Source: Acanthococcus lagerstroemiae | Lineage: Eukaryota; Arthropoda; Insecta; Hemiptera; Eriococcidae | Assembly: GCA_031841125.1 (NCBI GenBank) | Contig: CM063109.1 | Location: 11,260,321 to 11,324,320, forward strand | Direction of reading: 5' to 3' | DNA length: 64,000 nt | Shown: piece after piece, positions 1-11,416 of the stretch | Layout of the letters: each line of letters opens with the position of its first letter | How positions within the stretch are numbered: position 1 is the first letter of the stretch | Translations under genes and position numbers: made by a program | The notes under the pieces: generated by a model | The model's input: the letters and a program-made list of their open reading frames with translations, nothing else | Database searches by the model: none | What the model was told of the DNA's origin: nothing

Positions 1-1565
1 TATACCGTAAATTTACCCCTTTCTCTACATTATTGCTCTCAGAGAATTTTCGAAATAATGATTTCTTCGAACTAAATTATGGGATTAAAGTTTAGTAGTA
101 CTTGCTCCTAAATAACGCCAACTGTTGTTTTTTGATTTAGAAAGGAAAATAAGCGGCAATTATAGAGTGAGTGAGCACTTTTAAATTAATGCAATGAATG
201 AAATTCGTGAAGGGAAGTTGTCTGCAAAAATGCTGCCTGCGTTCAGTATAACTGACCACGTCGGATTTTACGAAATTATACTTCGAAAGGAACTTCGAAA
301 GGATTCAACCCAATAAAACTTCTGATTGAGAAAAGAATTTTGTCATTATTGAGTGGTCAATTGTCCTCTGGCTCCCTTGTTCTACCTATCCCTGATTTAC
401 TCCCCAAAAGCACTCCAAAACACTCCTAAAATATCCTTTACAAAACAAAAAACACGATCTGGCCTTCTTAGAAACACATCAAGAGGGGCTCCCAATATCG
501 CCAACCATCTGTATGAGCTTACAGCTCGACACTAAACCAAGTATCCCATAAGTGAAGTCAAAAAGTACGTACTTCAATCTTTCCTCTTTCATCCCTCCCG
601 GTCAAAAACCTTGTAGGTTATTACTTTGCCAACCATCTTCGTTCTCCCTTAGCATGGCGTTAATTAGGGCAGGTACTTTAGATACAAATATCGGCTAATA
701 AAGCGCCATCGCTCTCACAGCCGGTACAAACTTCAAACTGAAAATTGAAAGCATTTTCATCAGATGTTCATAAGTAATTGTTCTCATGAGCGTCCACCCC
801 TTATTGATACTGTGATGATTATTCTATATTTGTGTATCAATAATCTCATCGAATAAAATAAAGGAGGTATCGACAGAAAAACAAAATTGAAGCGAAGCTT
901 CTGCAGGTTCACGATGGGTAGTTAATGCAGAAGGTGAAACGAACCCGAACGCGGAAAACTGCAACAGAAGTGACGTAGTAGCGCTCCACCCACATTTAGT
1001 GAGATAGACCGCATGTAGGTATGTGAACCCAGACTGCTTCCCCTCCACACCTCCGTTAAAAGTTTTCTGACACCGTGCGAAAGAAGCTTCACTGCTGTCA
1101 AATGTCCCACAGCACCTCGCGCTTTTTTTTTTTTTGGCTTTGTAGGATAATCATATTCTACACTCGGGATGCTATAGCTGCATAATATGGTAGGTATCCT
1201 GCATTGATTTATGTATAGGTACCGCTCGACACATTTGAAATTAAGACCTCAAAGAATAATATAAGAAATGTTGCCAACCCCAGACCCAATATTGAGCTCC
1301 CTAGGAAGTCGTAAGTACTCATTTCCTCAGTTCTTCCTCAATGATTTCTGAAGCGTAAATCATACTGCGAACATGTAAAAGGCAAAATACAAATATACTT
1401 TAAGAAAATCTGCACTCCCCTCTCCCCAATCAGACCGTTGGTCAGACGAGAAGTTATTGTTGAAGTAATTTTTCTTTTTGACTATTTCGAATATTGCATC
1501 AAATTTCTAATCCGGTCTTTAATCCTAACAATTTCACACATTTTACATAAGTCATCTTCACGGAC
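1..1565. other. AT-rich intergenic DNA, nothing recognised
   Basis: No reading frame here resembles a protein family I know, and I see no terminal repeats. The part around 830-1120 is more GC-rich and has two overlapping minus-strand frames of 62 and 74 codons, but neither has a recognisable motif. A short T-run lies near 1120-1135. I treat the stretch as non-coding. Confidence 0.5.
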
Positions 1566-1720
1566 GGCGTTATGGAGCTTAAGTCTGGTGGGACGTATGG
1601 CGATGCATGCATGCCAAAGAAGCCCCTGAGACACCGCACCCCCGACCCTGGAAACTACGCTTTCGAATATCGCATCAGAGGCCGGGGGGACGATCGTTAT
1701 GGAGCTTGGGTGAAGTGGAA
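1566..1720 (+). repeat. Dispersed repeat family A, short copy 1
   Basis: This GC-rich block shares the diagnostic string GTATGGCGATGCA-GCATGCC, then CACCGCACCC, then GAAACTACxCTTTCGA and TATCGCATCAG with copies at 14163-14535 (minus), 33731-34065 (plus) and 56165-56456 (minus). A short related stretch lies near 50052. Only about the first 150 bp of the longer copies are present. No Pol III boxes or terminal repeats are visible, so the class is unknown. The two overlapping 67- and 75-codon frames across it are repeat sequence, not genes. Confidence 0.75.
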
Positions 1721-3599
1721 TTACAAAATTATCGAGAAAAAAATCAAGATTTCTCATCCTGGAGCACCCAGTGGGTCTCGTATAATACGTACAACTTAAG
1801 GCAAGACTAATTTAAATCGACCAACAAGATGAAGAACTATACAGGAATTGGGATTATTTTAGCAATTTATTTTATTTTCATTATTGTATGAAGTTTTTTA
1901 TCCGACTCCGATTTAAGTTTCTAAAAGTCAAATTTTACATAGGAAGCATAGAGCATTTTCTTTTAGCAGATTAGATGGAACCTGATGAAAAATATTAATA
2001 CAATTTCCAAATCAGCAACAATGGAAAAACTTTGTTACTTAATTTTCAAATTTAAAATTTCGATTGTTCTGATTTTTTGACGCTCAACTAGCTTCCACCC
2101 GGGACATTTCTTTTCTTTAAAGGAATACGTTTTAATTCTTGTTATAGATTTCAATTCACACCGAATGCTTCAATGGATTGTGCAAAGATGCCATCTCGAG
2201 TAAAATTATCATTTTCAATTTCAATTTATTCTTCTGAAAAGATAAACAAAACATACATAGTAATATAACAGAAAAATGAAACCAATTTAAATAAAGCAGA
2301 ATTTTTCGTTGTAAAATTTGGACTTAGAGGTTTCATTCGGAGACTGAATAAGAATATTTTACAAGAACATTCTGAATCAACGACTATCAAGATATCTCTA
2401 ATTTTGGTCTTGTTTTCCTCGATTCTCGAAGCCAAGTCAATTTTCCACATCTCGAACTGTTTTTCGACTTACTGCAAACTGAAAGGGAAAAAATTGAGTT
2501 TTCACTGCGACTTTGTGCTCCTGTTGTCACCAGTTTCCTGACAATGAACTTATGCGAAGAGAAATGTTCCATTTGAAATTGAAAAAATTGAAAAACTGTG
2601 AAGTGAGATTTAAATTTTAAGGATCTGAGTAATGTTTCGCGACAAAAATTTGATGCAATAATTGAAATTAATGACTAAATACTTGGAAGAAGGTACCATT
2701 ATCGAGTATATTCCTAATACTGGGTTCCACAACTTCTAGACATGTATGTAGCTTAGCCACTCGGAAAAATTCTTAAGCTTAGACATTGAGTCACACATTC
2801 GTCCAGAGTACGTACATGTCTCTGCGATTTTCTTGTCAGGTTTCATGTAATATTTTGTGAATGAGTCTCGAAAACTAATTTTGAAACGACTATCTTGCGA
2901 GTGTTAGAAATAGCGCTGACATTGATACTTTGTTATAAATTACGTTTACAGACCTCAAAAGAAATCATTTTAAGCTAAAAATGGTTTTTGTTTACAACTT
3001 CCATAGTAATAATATTTTTTTAAATGAAAAGTGCAGCTGTATCTAATATGGAGTGCCAGTATTATTGGTTAGTAAAATATGGAATTTAGATATTCAACAG
3101 ATTTGGAAGTTAGTTTTTGATAGATACATATCCCGAATGTTTGTATGAATCGGATAAAATACATTTTAGTTGATTTTAGTAAGTGTTCCTAAAATAAGGT
3201 ACACAGCTTGTATGGGTAATCAAATTAGAACATTTTCAAACAGTTCATTTTTGATATAACTCAGAGAGAAAAAAAAGTGAAAAATCGAATAACTGCCAAT
3301 TTTATTTTGTAGTCGCTCTATACACAGCCAAAAGTTGTACTTCCAATCCGATACAAACTTTGTTCAAAAATGTGATTTTGGAATTATTTATCGAATTTCT
3401 AGAAAAATTATCCCGTATTAGGGCACTGATCTTGCCTAATTTAAATTGTTTTCTGACGCAGCCTAAGACGAAGGATGGATGAAATTCAATTTATTCATAG
3501 ATTTGTATTTCATTCAACACTAGTTTTCGATGATGTGTATAAAAATAACTTCAAAATTAAAATTTCAAAAAAAATCTTAATGTTTCGTAGCAAACTTTA
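1721..3599. other. AT-rich non-coding stretch
   Basis: Frames are short and compositionally random, and no motif is recognised. The minus-strand frames at 2226-2572 are unremarkable. The style of the sequence (many AAATTT and TTTTGA words) resembles the decayed repeats around it. Confidence 0.5.
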
Positions 3600-4150
3600 T
3601 ATCTCGGGGGCCTAAATGCAAAATCTCATGTGATATTAGAACAAAATGGCTTAGAAAACCCCTATTTTGACATTTTAAAAGATAAATTCGGATCTGATCG
3701 AAAATATATACCAATCATCGAAATCAACGACCCAAAAAACTTATTTCGATATTTTGAAACCGAACCACTGTCGCCGATTTGAAGTACCAAATTTTCATTT
3801 TGGAGACTAAATGTAGGGAATCAAACCTTTACACCTGGTGGGATATTCCAATCAGCGAAGCAAAAAACAGTTTCGATAGGTTGTCCGATATCTTGTCGGC
3901 CCCTTGCCCCGGTTGGGGACAAAATAGATTTTGTAATCCGCTAAGAAACGTGATTTTTTGAAATTTCAAGATCCTTCTTTGTTCCTTTATCTGCTGCTTA
4001 CATTAAAAAAAGTACAGCTTATCGTTGCAGAATTGGGTTATCTTCAATTGTTCTGAAATTTCGATTTTACCACTCGATTTCTAACTCTTACCCCCGCCCC
4101 CTCCAATCCATCCTAATTAAGATTGCATTTTCAACAGAAAAGGCGAGGGG
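3600..4150 (+). repeat. Dispersed repeat family E, copy 1
   Basis: This stretch aligns by eye with 4767-5310 in the same orientation. Shared landmarks, in order, are ACCCCTATTTTGACATTTT, CAATCATCGAA-TCAACG, TTTCG-TATTTTGAA-CCGA, AGCGAAGCAAAAA / AACAAAGCAAAAACC and TTGTTCTGAAAT. Copies are strongly diverged with indels, so they are old. Small frames inside it, such as 3779-3961, are not genes. Confidence 0.6.
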
Positions 4151-4244
4151 AAAATCAGATATTTTCATTGTGCCTCATTCCTTCTCCTCCACTCATAATC
4201 GCTCTGTAACAGGCGCAACAATTAAGTTCAGATTTTGAACCATC

Positions 4245-4296
4245 AACCCATTCGGTACCTTTGACGAATATATTTGTCAAAGGTACCGAATGGGTT
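4245..4296. repeat. 52-bp near-perfect palindrome
   Basis: The sequence reads outward from a centre near 4270 as an inverted repeat with essentially no spacer: CCATTCGGTACC on the left and GGTACCGAATGG on the right, extended by AACC/GGTT outside and TTTGAC/GTCAAA inside. I count one mismatched pair over 26 base pairs. It could extrude as a cruciform or fold as a long RNA hairpin. Its origin is unknown; it could be two fused terminal repeats. Confidence 0.9.
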
Positions 4297-4766
4297 AAAC
4301 AGGCTCGTAGCTAGAATTCTTTAGAAGAGCAGGCTCACTGAGGGCTTGCCAAGGACACCCAACTTATGAATTTTTTCTAACAAGGAGAGAGAAGGGTAGT
4401 GAAGTTCGTTTGCGAGGAACTATTTCTTCGGAGTTTTCAGATATCTAAACTTTTTATTGAAATTAAACCCTATTCATCCTTTTCTAAAAGTGTGTCATTA
4501 ACACAAGTATATGTACGTGTGTATCTGTAAAAAGTAGCCGCTAACTCTATTTTACTTTGTCTGTTGGAACATGGATTCAAGATCAAGAAAGAAGAAAAAA
4601 ACAATATTACAATACAAGATGAGGTACCTATTATTTTTCCAAATTTTTAATTTTCCCCCAAGTTTTTCAACATTTTCTTTCGACGTGAAAAAAAAAATTG
4701 AAAAAATCGTCGGAAGGAAGCTCAGATAGGTCAAAGGGGAACTCAATTCCTTAGCCCTCTAATTAC

Positions 4767-5310
4767 GGACCGGCCACTAAACATAAAATCTGATCGGATA
4801 TTCGAACAAAAGAACCTAAAACACCCCTATTTTGACATTTTGATTCTTTACGTCAAGCCGATTTTTCATGGCTGAAATTCATATCCGGTCAGAAATCTAT
4901 GGCAATCATCGAAGTCAACGGCTCAAAAAATTTTATTTCGGTATTTTGAAGCCGAGTTAGTGTTGCCACTTAGAAGCATATAACTTTTGTTTCAGGGTCT
5001 AAGGATGGATCGAACATCACCACCTGGCAGGATTTCAACAAAGCAAAAACCAATGTCGATAGATTGTTTTATATTTTCTCTTTGAAAAGAGAAAAGTTGA
5101 CGGAAGAACGGATTTTTTGATCCCTCAAGAAATAGGACTTCAGCATTTGAAGATTCTGCTTGACTCTTTTTTGAGCTACGGTAAAACAGGAGGTGGTATC
5201 CTTGCAAAAATTGTTCTGAAATATCAATTTGATCACTCAGTTTCTGACTCTCACTCTTTTTCCCTATCCACCCGAATTAGGGTTAGATTTCCAATAGGAA
5301 AGATGAAAAA
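4767..5310 (+). repeat. Dispersed repeat family E, copy 2
   Basis: Diverged partner of 3600-4150, about 1.17 kb downstream in the same orientation (see copy 1 for shared landmarks). It contains GATTTCAACAAAGCAAAAACC matching the copy 1 segment near 3857. The two copies may be a decayed tandem pair. No coding potential is recognised. Confidence 0.6.
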
Positions 5311-5455
5311 AAAAGCCAGTCTGAAGGTTGAACTGTCCTCCCACTTATGTTTCCTATCCGGCTCTGAAAATTGGTCCATATGAAAATACGATTTCCCCAA
5401 AAAGTGCATCTCTTAAGATACAATTTTCTTGCAGCAATGGGTTCAATTGATTATT

Positions 5456-5774
5456 ATGAGACTGTCTACTAGAATTGATGAGTAAAAAAAAGATGACTTT
5501 AGATAACCTTTATCCAATTTTTTAGTAATCTTAAGAAAATATCTGCTTTCTCCGATTGCTTACTTTTTTATTGCTTCCCTACGTTATATGTTGCATTTAA
5601 AACATCACTTCTATTCTTTCTTCCCATTTCATTCACACTCGCTAACTATTTACTCATAAACTTACATTGATTCGGCAGTTTTTCCAATTTTTAATAGAAT
5701 CAACATTTTTTAGATGACCTACAGTGAAAAAATAGATGACTTTAGATGACTTAAACAATCGGTAGATACCTTGA
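5456..5774. mobile_element. Decayed hAT-like MITE, family CAGGGTGTCTACC, copy 1
   Basis: The right edge reads CGGTAGATACCTTG, a degraded version of the GGTAGACACCCTG terminal repeat in the neighbour at 5875-6253. The left edge GACTGTCTACTAG is a weak match. Inside are repeated GATGACTTTAGAT words like the (T)GTATGACTT words of the better-preserved copies. Boundaries are approximate and no target duplication was found. Confidence 0.4.
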
Positions 5775-5874
5775 TTATTATCACCCTTTTTGCCTCAAAA
5801 AGTCATTCCCAGGTATGTGACAATTTATTTTTGAGGAAGGGGAGCTTTCAATGGCTAGCTCCGGGATGCGGCAC

Positions 5875-6253
5875 CAGGGTGTCTACCAAATACGAATTTT
5901 CCAAAAGTATGCCCTTTGTATGACTTTGTGTGACTTTTGTACGACCTCTTTTGGGAACATTTTCAGGCCTGAACAGAATTTCCACAAGGAATAGAAATAA
6001 ATAAATTCAAAAACATGCTAATTGCAAAAAAGACTTTGAAGAAACTTAAATAAGAACGAATTAATTATTGCAAGGGATACAATTTTTCGATTAAATTTCA
6101 ATTTGGCCATATTTTGATAATATTGCGATTGTTCAGGAAGAATTACCAAATTTGTAAATAATTACAGGCAATTGTACGACTTTTGTATGACTTGTATGAC
6201 CACCGCCTCAATTGTACGACTTTGTTTGACTTGTATGACCGGTAGACACCCTA
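5875..6253. mobile_element. hAT-like MITE, family CAGGGTGTCTACC, copy 2
   Basis: Terminal inverted repeats are visible: CAGGGTGTCTACC on the left and GGTAGACACCCTA on the right, a 12 of 13 match. Subterminal words GTATGACTT and TGTACGACTTTTGTATGACTT recur near both ends. The element is about 380 bp and has no coding capacity. A CAG start suits hAT elements, but I did not find a convincing 8-bp duplication, so the superfamily is an inference. Related right ends occur at 5774 and 55929. Confidence 0.65.
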
Positions 6254-7965
6254 GAGGCATTGTTCCACGTAGTTTTCCGGACCTCCCTCCCTCTCCGAAT
6301 TACTCGTCAGTCTGACCGGAGCGAAGCCAGAAGCCATCATCACGCGAATTAAGGCTAAAATCAATTTTCATGAAATTCTAGACGAGAAATGACACGAGAG
6401 CGAGGCTCGACGCTCGGCGGTACCCGACGGCTCCTCGAGCGCGTATTCCTTTTCTCGCGCTCTACGTGCGATGGAGGCGTGCCGCCCGGACGCAAGGCAC
6501 ACCCCTTCGGCGATATAAGACCGCGACTAAGGGAAGATATATTGAGCGTAATCTATTGTAATAAACAGTTGTTGTAAAAGATATCCACGCTGATAAAAGT
6601 TCGGCTGCTCGACGCTGCGCCGTACAATGATACGATTGCGAACTGAACCAAACCGAACCGCGCCGCACCGACGCCCAAAGCGGAGCGGTGCCCGTGTACC
6701 CAGCTCCAGCGCCTTCTCGGTGCCCATTCCGGGTGTAACGCCTTTTTAACGCTACTATACCTCCGGTTATCTTGATTTCAATTTGAATTATTGCTCCTTT
6801 AAATCCACTCTCCTTAAATTCGCTCTTTCTCTTTGTTTTACTTGTAGGTGTAAAGAAAAAAAGAAAAGAAAAAAAAACGAGGAGAAACGATTATACGATA
6901 TTAATTGTAAGACGGAAATTAATAGCGGTTACGAGGCTATCATTAAAACGCATTCGAGCTAACGCTGAAAATTTTTTCGAAGATCGTTATCGAAACCGAG
7001 AGACCGAGTTACCGAGTCCAGAAATATTTGACTTTCGGTCGTAGTCGAGGCCTCGGGGGGAGGGGGAGGCATCACAACCTATACATCGGCGACAGGAAAT
7101 GACGAGGCGAAAAGCGAACTTCGACTATATATGCAACTCAGCACGTCGAAATTTTCCATTTTTCGGTGTCCGAGTCATGATCCTCCGAATGTCGATGATG
7201 TCGTGACGGTCGTGACGTGCACTTATATGTACCGTGCTCGTGCGTAGAGCTGCGCGGCGGTCCGACGGCGCTCATGCGCCGTGTCGGCGCGTAGCTGCGG
7301 ACTATGTGCCATCATCGCCGGGCATCGAGAACCGGGAAGTACGCCGGTTGCTTTAATTAAAAAGTTTTGTACTACTATGGCGGTGTTGTGAATCGGAAGC
7401 GGTCCAAAATGTAATCGACCATGTTTTGGCACTCGCTCGTCAAGGCGAACGTGCAACGTCATAAACGGTGTACGCGTTTTGTTTCGCCGCGATACGGCGG
7501 CGTGTCATATATGTCATCGAGTCGGACCCCGCAGCTTATTGCGCGCATCGACGGCGAGGACGCGGCGACTGGCGAGCGATTAATGGCGTCGACACGACTG
7601 GTAGTCCAGGCAAAGTACAGGAAAGAAAGATTAAGACAATCCAGAGTGAAACCTGGCACGAGTACCTCATCTTGAATGACATACTGAAGGTCCGGACCCC
7701 TCCGTGTCGTCGGTTTCTGCCATCTTCAAAAAAATGGCGGGCTAACCCGTTTTTCGTTTATATCTCCGCTAGTTCCCATTTTATGGAAAAAAGCTTCAAA
7801 CAAAATCGAAAGAAGACTAAAATATCTATCAATAATGTTGTTACATATTTCACGGTACAGCGAATAGTTTTCGAGTAATTGGAGGTTATACGAGACGGAT
7901 CCTGTTACTGACTGTGCAGGGGCTTAATATGACGCGACGCGGCGTTGTGCTGCCGAATATCGGTG
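6254..7965. other. CpG-rich, apparently unique stretch
   Basis: This stretch is clearly richer in G+C and CpG than its surroundings. Examples are the runs near 6390-6500, 6600-6720, 7200-7330 and 7440-7600. I could not match any of its frames (for example 7468-7878 plus, or 7223-7462 minus) to a known protein. It could hold a promoter, a first exon or another host regulatory region, but no splice or promoter signal is strong enough to call. Confidence 0.35.
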
Positions 7966-7969
7966 TTTT

Positions 7970-8995
7970 TTCTTCTTCTTCTTCATCATCATCATCATCA
8001 CCGGTCTCTTATGCTTCACGGCTGAAGCCAGGGGATCTATTAACCGATCTCCGCCGCCATCAGTCTCCACTCAGTCCGGTTCTCCGCTCTACGTAAGGCC
8101 TGTTCCAATATAGCTGATCGAAGATTTCCTTGACCTGGTCTATCCATCGGCTTTGGCGAGCAGCTCCTCAGTCTTTTACCCTCGACTTTTCCCTGAACCA
8201 CCAGTTTCTCCAGGTTGCCAGGTCTGCAGATGATGTATCCAAAAAAGTGTCAGGATTCTCCGACTGCAAGTAATGGATAGTCTGGTATGTATATCCAATT
8301 CTTCGATAATAGAATCGTTCGTGCGCCTTGTTGCCCATGGGATCCTCAAGAGACGTTTGTACGCTCACATTTCAAAGGTCTCAATTCTTCATTTGTCATC
8401 CGTTTGTATGGTCTATCGACTTCATACGTACAGAAATACCAAAAATACCAATGTGCGCGTAGCAGTCTTAGCTTGATTCGGTGGATGGTAACGGCCCCCT
8501 TTCAGATAACGATTAGCTTGGAGCTAGCAGCTCTCGCAAATATTATTCTCCAACTCAGGGCCGTACCCAGTTTTTAAGTAAAGGAAGGGGTTTGCGATTA
8601 AGATAAATTTTTTCCTTGGAGTGGGGAGGGCTCAGTCACAGATCCGCCCTCCTCTCCGTCTCAACCCATTGTTTTTTCTGCCAATGGGCGGATTTTTTCT
8701 TAGTGAGGGCAAGGAGGGAGGAGCTCAGTCACAGATTCGCCTTTCTCTCCATCTCAGTCCATTGTTTTATCGTGATTTTTTAAGCCAATGGGGGTAAACC
8801 TCCCCCACCGGTACAGCCCTGCTCCTACGTATTTCTTATGTTGAGCCTCCGTCTTTGTCCACAAGAGATCCTAAATACACAAATGTCTACTCTCTCGTAC
8901 TCTTGTAGCAGGGCACTTGGGGCAACATATTCGTTCTATCCACGATCAAAATCTTCGTCTTGTTCTTATTGATTGTCAGTCCAAACTTGGAACTT
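7970..8995 (-). mobile_element. RTE-type non-LTR retrotransposon, 3' half (lineage 1), interrupted
   Basis: Read on the minus strand, this is the C-terminal half of an endonuclease/reverse-transcriptase protein. From right to left it shows GLTINKNKTKILIVDR just after the RT core (about 8930-8985), a stretch resembling YLGS-type sequence (near 8850-8890), GKVEGKR (near 8190) and a final AENRTEWRLM ending in a stop at 8040-8042. The 3' tail is a short repeat, on the sense strand (TGA)n then (AGA)n at 7970-8000, as RTE elements typically end. Frames are broken in several places, so it is dead. The coding part is split by a MITE at 8556-8821. The element is 5'-truncated at about 8995, where it abuts a second RTE element. 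Confidence 0.75.
8548..8829. mobile_element. hAT-type MITE nested in RTE lineage 1 (with flanking duplication)
   Basis: The element proper is 8556-8821 (266 bp). Terminal repeats are CAGGGCCGTACC (left) and GGTACAGCCCTG (right), an 11 of 12 match. The flanking 8-mers ctccaact (8548-8555) and ctcctacg (8822-8829) agree at 6 of 8 bases, consistent with an aged hAT target duplication. The interior is a diverged direct duplication: CTCAGTCACAGATCCGCC and CTCAGTCACAGATTCGCC, each followed by CCATTGTTTT. It separates two parts of one RTE reading unit, so it inserted after the RTE element. Confidence 0.75.
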
Positions 8996-9019
8996 GGAAA
9001 ATGATATTTCTATAAAGAT

Positions 9020-10010
9020 GGTCGTGGTCACTCATCCCAGATGCAAAGGGGAATTGACCCTTTTTTCTTTTCCATTTTCTAGGTGACCATTCTTCTGTCA
9101 CCTTTTTCCTCATTTGTCCATGCTCCTCACTATGTGCCCTGAGAATCCTAATTTTACCTTTTTTATTTTCTCTCCAATATCTTTCGAGTCTGTCCTTTCA
9201 AGTATTTCTTTCAGACTACTTATTCTATTTTTGATGCGTATTCCCATAGTACAACGGAGCATCCTAAAGTGTGTTACCCTCAAGCTCTCGTATTGCACCT
9301 TAGTGAAAGACCAGGTTTGTGCTCCATAGGTGAGGGTGGGTATCACACATTGGTCCAGTATTTTTATTTTTTCCCCTTAGTAAGTTACCCTTTAGCATCC
9401 CTCCGTGAGCCCAGAAACCTTTCTAAGCGTTCGCGGTTCTTGCCCCCAGCTCCAGTTTCCCTCTATTTTCAAATGCTACCATTTGCCCTAAATAATTAAT
9501 AATTATATTTCTTCACTTTTTCCATTTCTGTACCCCCCCCCATCTTTAATTTTCCCTCTTGAGTACATGACATCAGCTTGGTTTTTGTCAAGTTCATTGA
9601 CAGTCCCGCCCTTCTGTTTTCAGTATTGAGTTCTTCTGCCATTTCTTGTAACTCCTCTATTTCATTACTTAGCAACACAATATCATCTGCGTATCGTAGG
9701 TTATTCAGCCATCGACTATTTATCCTTATCCCTTTGTTCTCCCCGTTTAATCTCCAAAATATACCCTCCAGTACAGCAATGAATAGGTTGGGAGACAGAG
9801 GGCCCCCCTGTTTCACTCCTTTCTGCATTTCAAATTCTTCCCCCACTCTGTCCAACCTTACGTATGCTGTTGTTTTTCCATACATTTCTCTCAGTACTCT
9901 CATTATATCTCTTTTCACCCCGTGTTTTTCTATAGCATCCCATACTGCCCAGTGTTCCACCGAGTCGAATGCTTTATTGAAATCAATAAACAAGAGACAT
10001 AGTGGCATAT
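9020..10010 (-). mobile_element. RTE-type non-LTR retrotransposon, RT domain to 3' end (lineage 2)
   Basis: The minus-strand frame at 9496-10008 (170 codons) is a clear reverse transcriptase: FIDFNKAFDSVEH, QGGPLSPNLF and the catalytic box RYADDIVLLSN, followed by NLTKTKLM. After a break the minus frame at 9110-9346 continues with PTLTYGAQTWSFTK and FSGHIVRSMDK, the usual C-terminal region of RTE-clade endonuclease/RT proteins. The stretch 9346-9495 carries matching sequence in other frames with stops. More C-terminal matches run down to about 9030. The endonuclease domain is absent, so the copy is 5'-truncated at about 10010 as well as frameshifted. Confidence 0.85.
9496..10008 (-). pseudogene. 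Reverse transcriptase fragment (RTE clade), YADD box intact
   Basis: The product would copy element RNA into DNA at the target site. The 170-residue open stretch holds RT blocks from the first catalytic Asp (FIDFNKAFD, about residue 10) through QGGPLSP (about 67-73) and YADD (about 105-108). It begins at a chance methionine where the element is truncated and ends at a stop just after the KYNY segment. The fingers/N-terminal part and the endonuclease are missing. It cannot encode a working enzyme. Confidence 0.85.
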
Positions 10011-10162
10011 TATACTCCCTTGTTTTTTTCCAAAACTTGATTGAGCGTAAAATTAGCAGAAATTATTTATGACGGTGAAGCTAAGATTTTCAGTTCCCAT
10101 TTTCCTCGCACATGATTCTTGAATTCAGTGTTGTAATAAAGAGGCTGTATGTAGGCCATCTA

Positions 10163-10262
10163 CAGGGATGTAGCAGAGTTTTTTTCTGGAGGGGCAAAAA
10201 TAGTTAAATTTCCAACTGACTCAAATCAAAATTCCCAAGTATCAAAATTTGCTTATGTATGT
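10163..10262 (+). repeat. Dispersed repeat family F, copy 1 (partial)
   Basis: Starts CAGGGATGTAGC and continues with TTTTCTGGAGGGGCAAAAAT, CCAACTGACTC and TTCCCAAGTATCAAAATTTGC. The same order of words occurs at 36210-36400 and 29358-29625, and the distal part at 12620-12720. The CAGGGA start suggests the left end of a non-autonomous hAT element, but no matching right end was found. Confidence 0.6.
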
Positions 10263-11416
10263 ATTTAGCGTCTCTGTTACAGAAGTTGCTCCAACATGAT
10301 GTTACAACTTAGAATTAGAATACAGCAGACTATTTTACATTTTGCATTTTTGTTACATATTTACATAATATACGTATTTCTTAATTACACTCTCCTCCCT
10401 TGAATGCCCTGCCCAGTGACTAGAGTCGTTCATCACTGGGAGCGGTTGTCCTAACGGTTAACCCGCCTACTTAATGTAGGTCTTATACAAGTACTACATA
10501 TATGTAGTTTCCCTGCTAGGTACAGTGACCTTACATTCCAGAGGTCGCAACATTCAGTTGTTCGACATGCATCCACCTGGTTCTGACTCGGCGTATTCTT
10601 CACACCCCTCTCGGCGACAACACCCTCCCCCCCCCCACACACACACTCCGGGCCTAATGTATGTACCACGAATGAATGGCTGTAAAATAAAATAAATAAA
10701 AATCGCCAATTTTTGAGTCAAAAATAATGGTTTATGAAGCTGGCAAATGTAACTATTCACAATTTTTCTTTATTTGTGATACAAAATATGAAATTTTTGG
10801 GTACGACAAAGCCAGAAACTACATTCCCGATGCCTGAGCGAAATTTCAACTACACCAGTCGATCTGCCATGCCTTAATGCCGCAGTTTCCGTCACTAACT
10901 CAAAACTGCCAATTTTGAACTTAACCACTTTTTGGTACCGATTCATTTCTATGGTCTCCTGAAAAAAGAAGATGAAGTTCTTTGTGTTGTGTTTTGCATA
11001 TACTACGGCGGTTCCCCATTGCCTTCCGCAGGATTTTCTGTAGGAGTTTACTCCCTTAGTCGGAGGTTCCGGTTTTTAGGCACCGGAAACTCGCCTTCGC
11101 ATCCAATACGTTGAGTAACATATTTGGCTGGATAACTTCTCCGTGGATGAGGAGTTGATGGCCTGTGAAATGTTCCTGCAGTGCAGTGTGCTTAACGGGT
11201 TTTACAGCTGACTCATTTCCGACCTTTGAGCCCGCTGCCTTTAACCACCAACTCTGACGGCGAGCTTGAGACTTGGCCCTCTGCATCGATACTGAGCCTA
11301 TCGAAGCACAGGTTTCCACCCCGCACGACGTGGACGCGTCTTCAGCTCTGGCTGTCGTTTCATTTCTCTGTCAGTGGGACGGTCGAGCGATTACTTATTA
11401 GAGAGCTAGCTCTAGT
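10263..11416. other. Non-coding stretch, possible unclassified repeat
   Basis: No gene is recognised. Around 10441-10480 a GGTTGTCCTAACGGTTAACCC segment looks like a tRNA A-box region, but no good B box follows. The block at 10990-11400 is GC-richer with sharp edges and looks like a repeat I cannot name. Frames at 10451-10760 and 11056-11423 show no known motif. Confidence 0.4.

Noticed and set aside
5867..6261. 8-bp target duplication around the MITE at 5875-6253
   Set aside because: tgcggcac and gaggcatt do not match in register; a one-base shift improves it, but that is not convincing.
10441..10490. Possible tRNA gene or SINE head (GGTTGTCCTAACGGTTAACCC)
   Set aside because: Looks A-box-like, but no B box at the right distance and no cloverleaf could be drawn.
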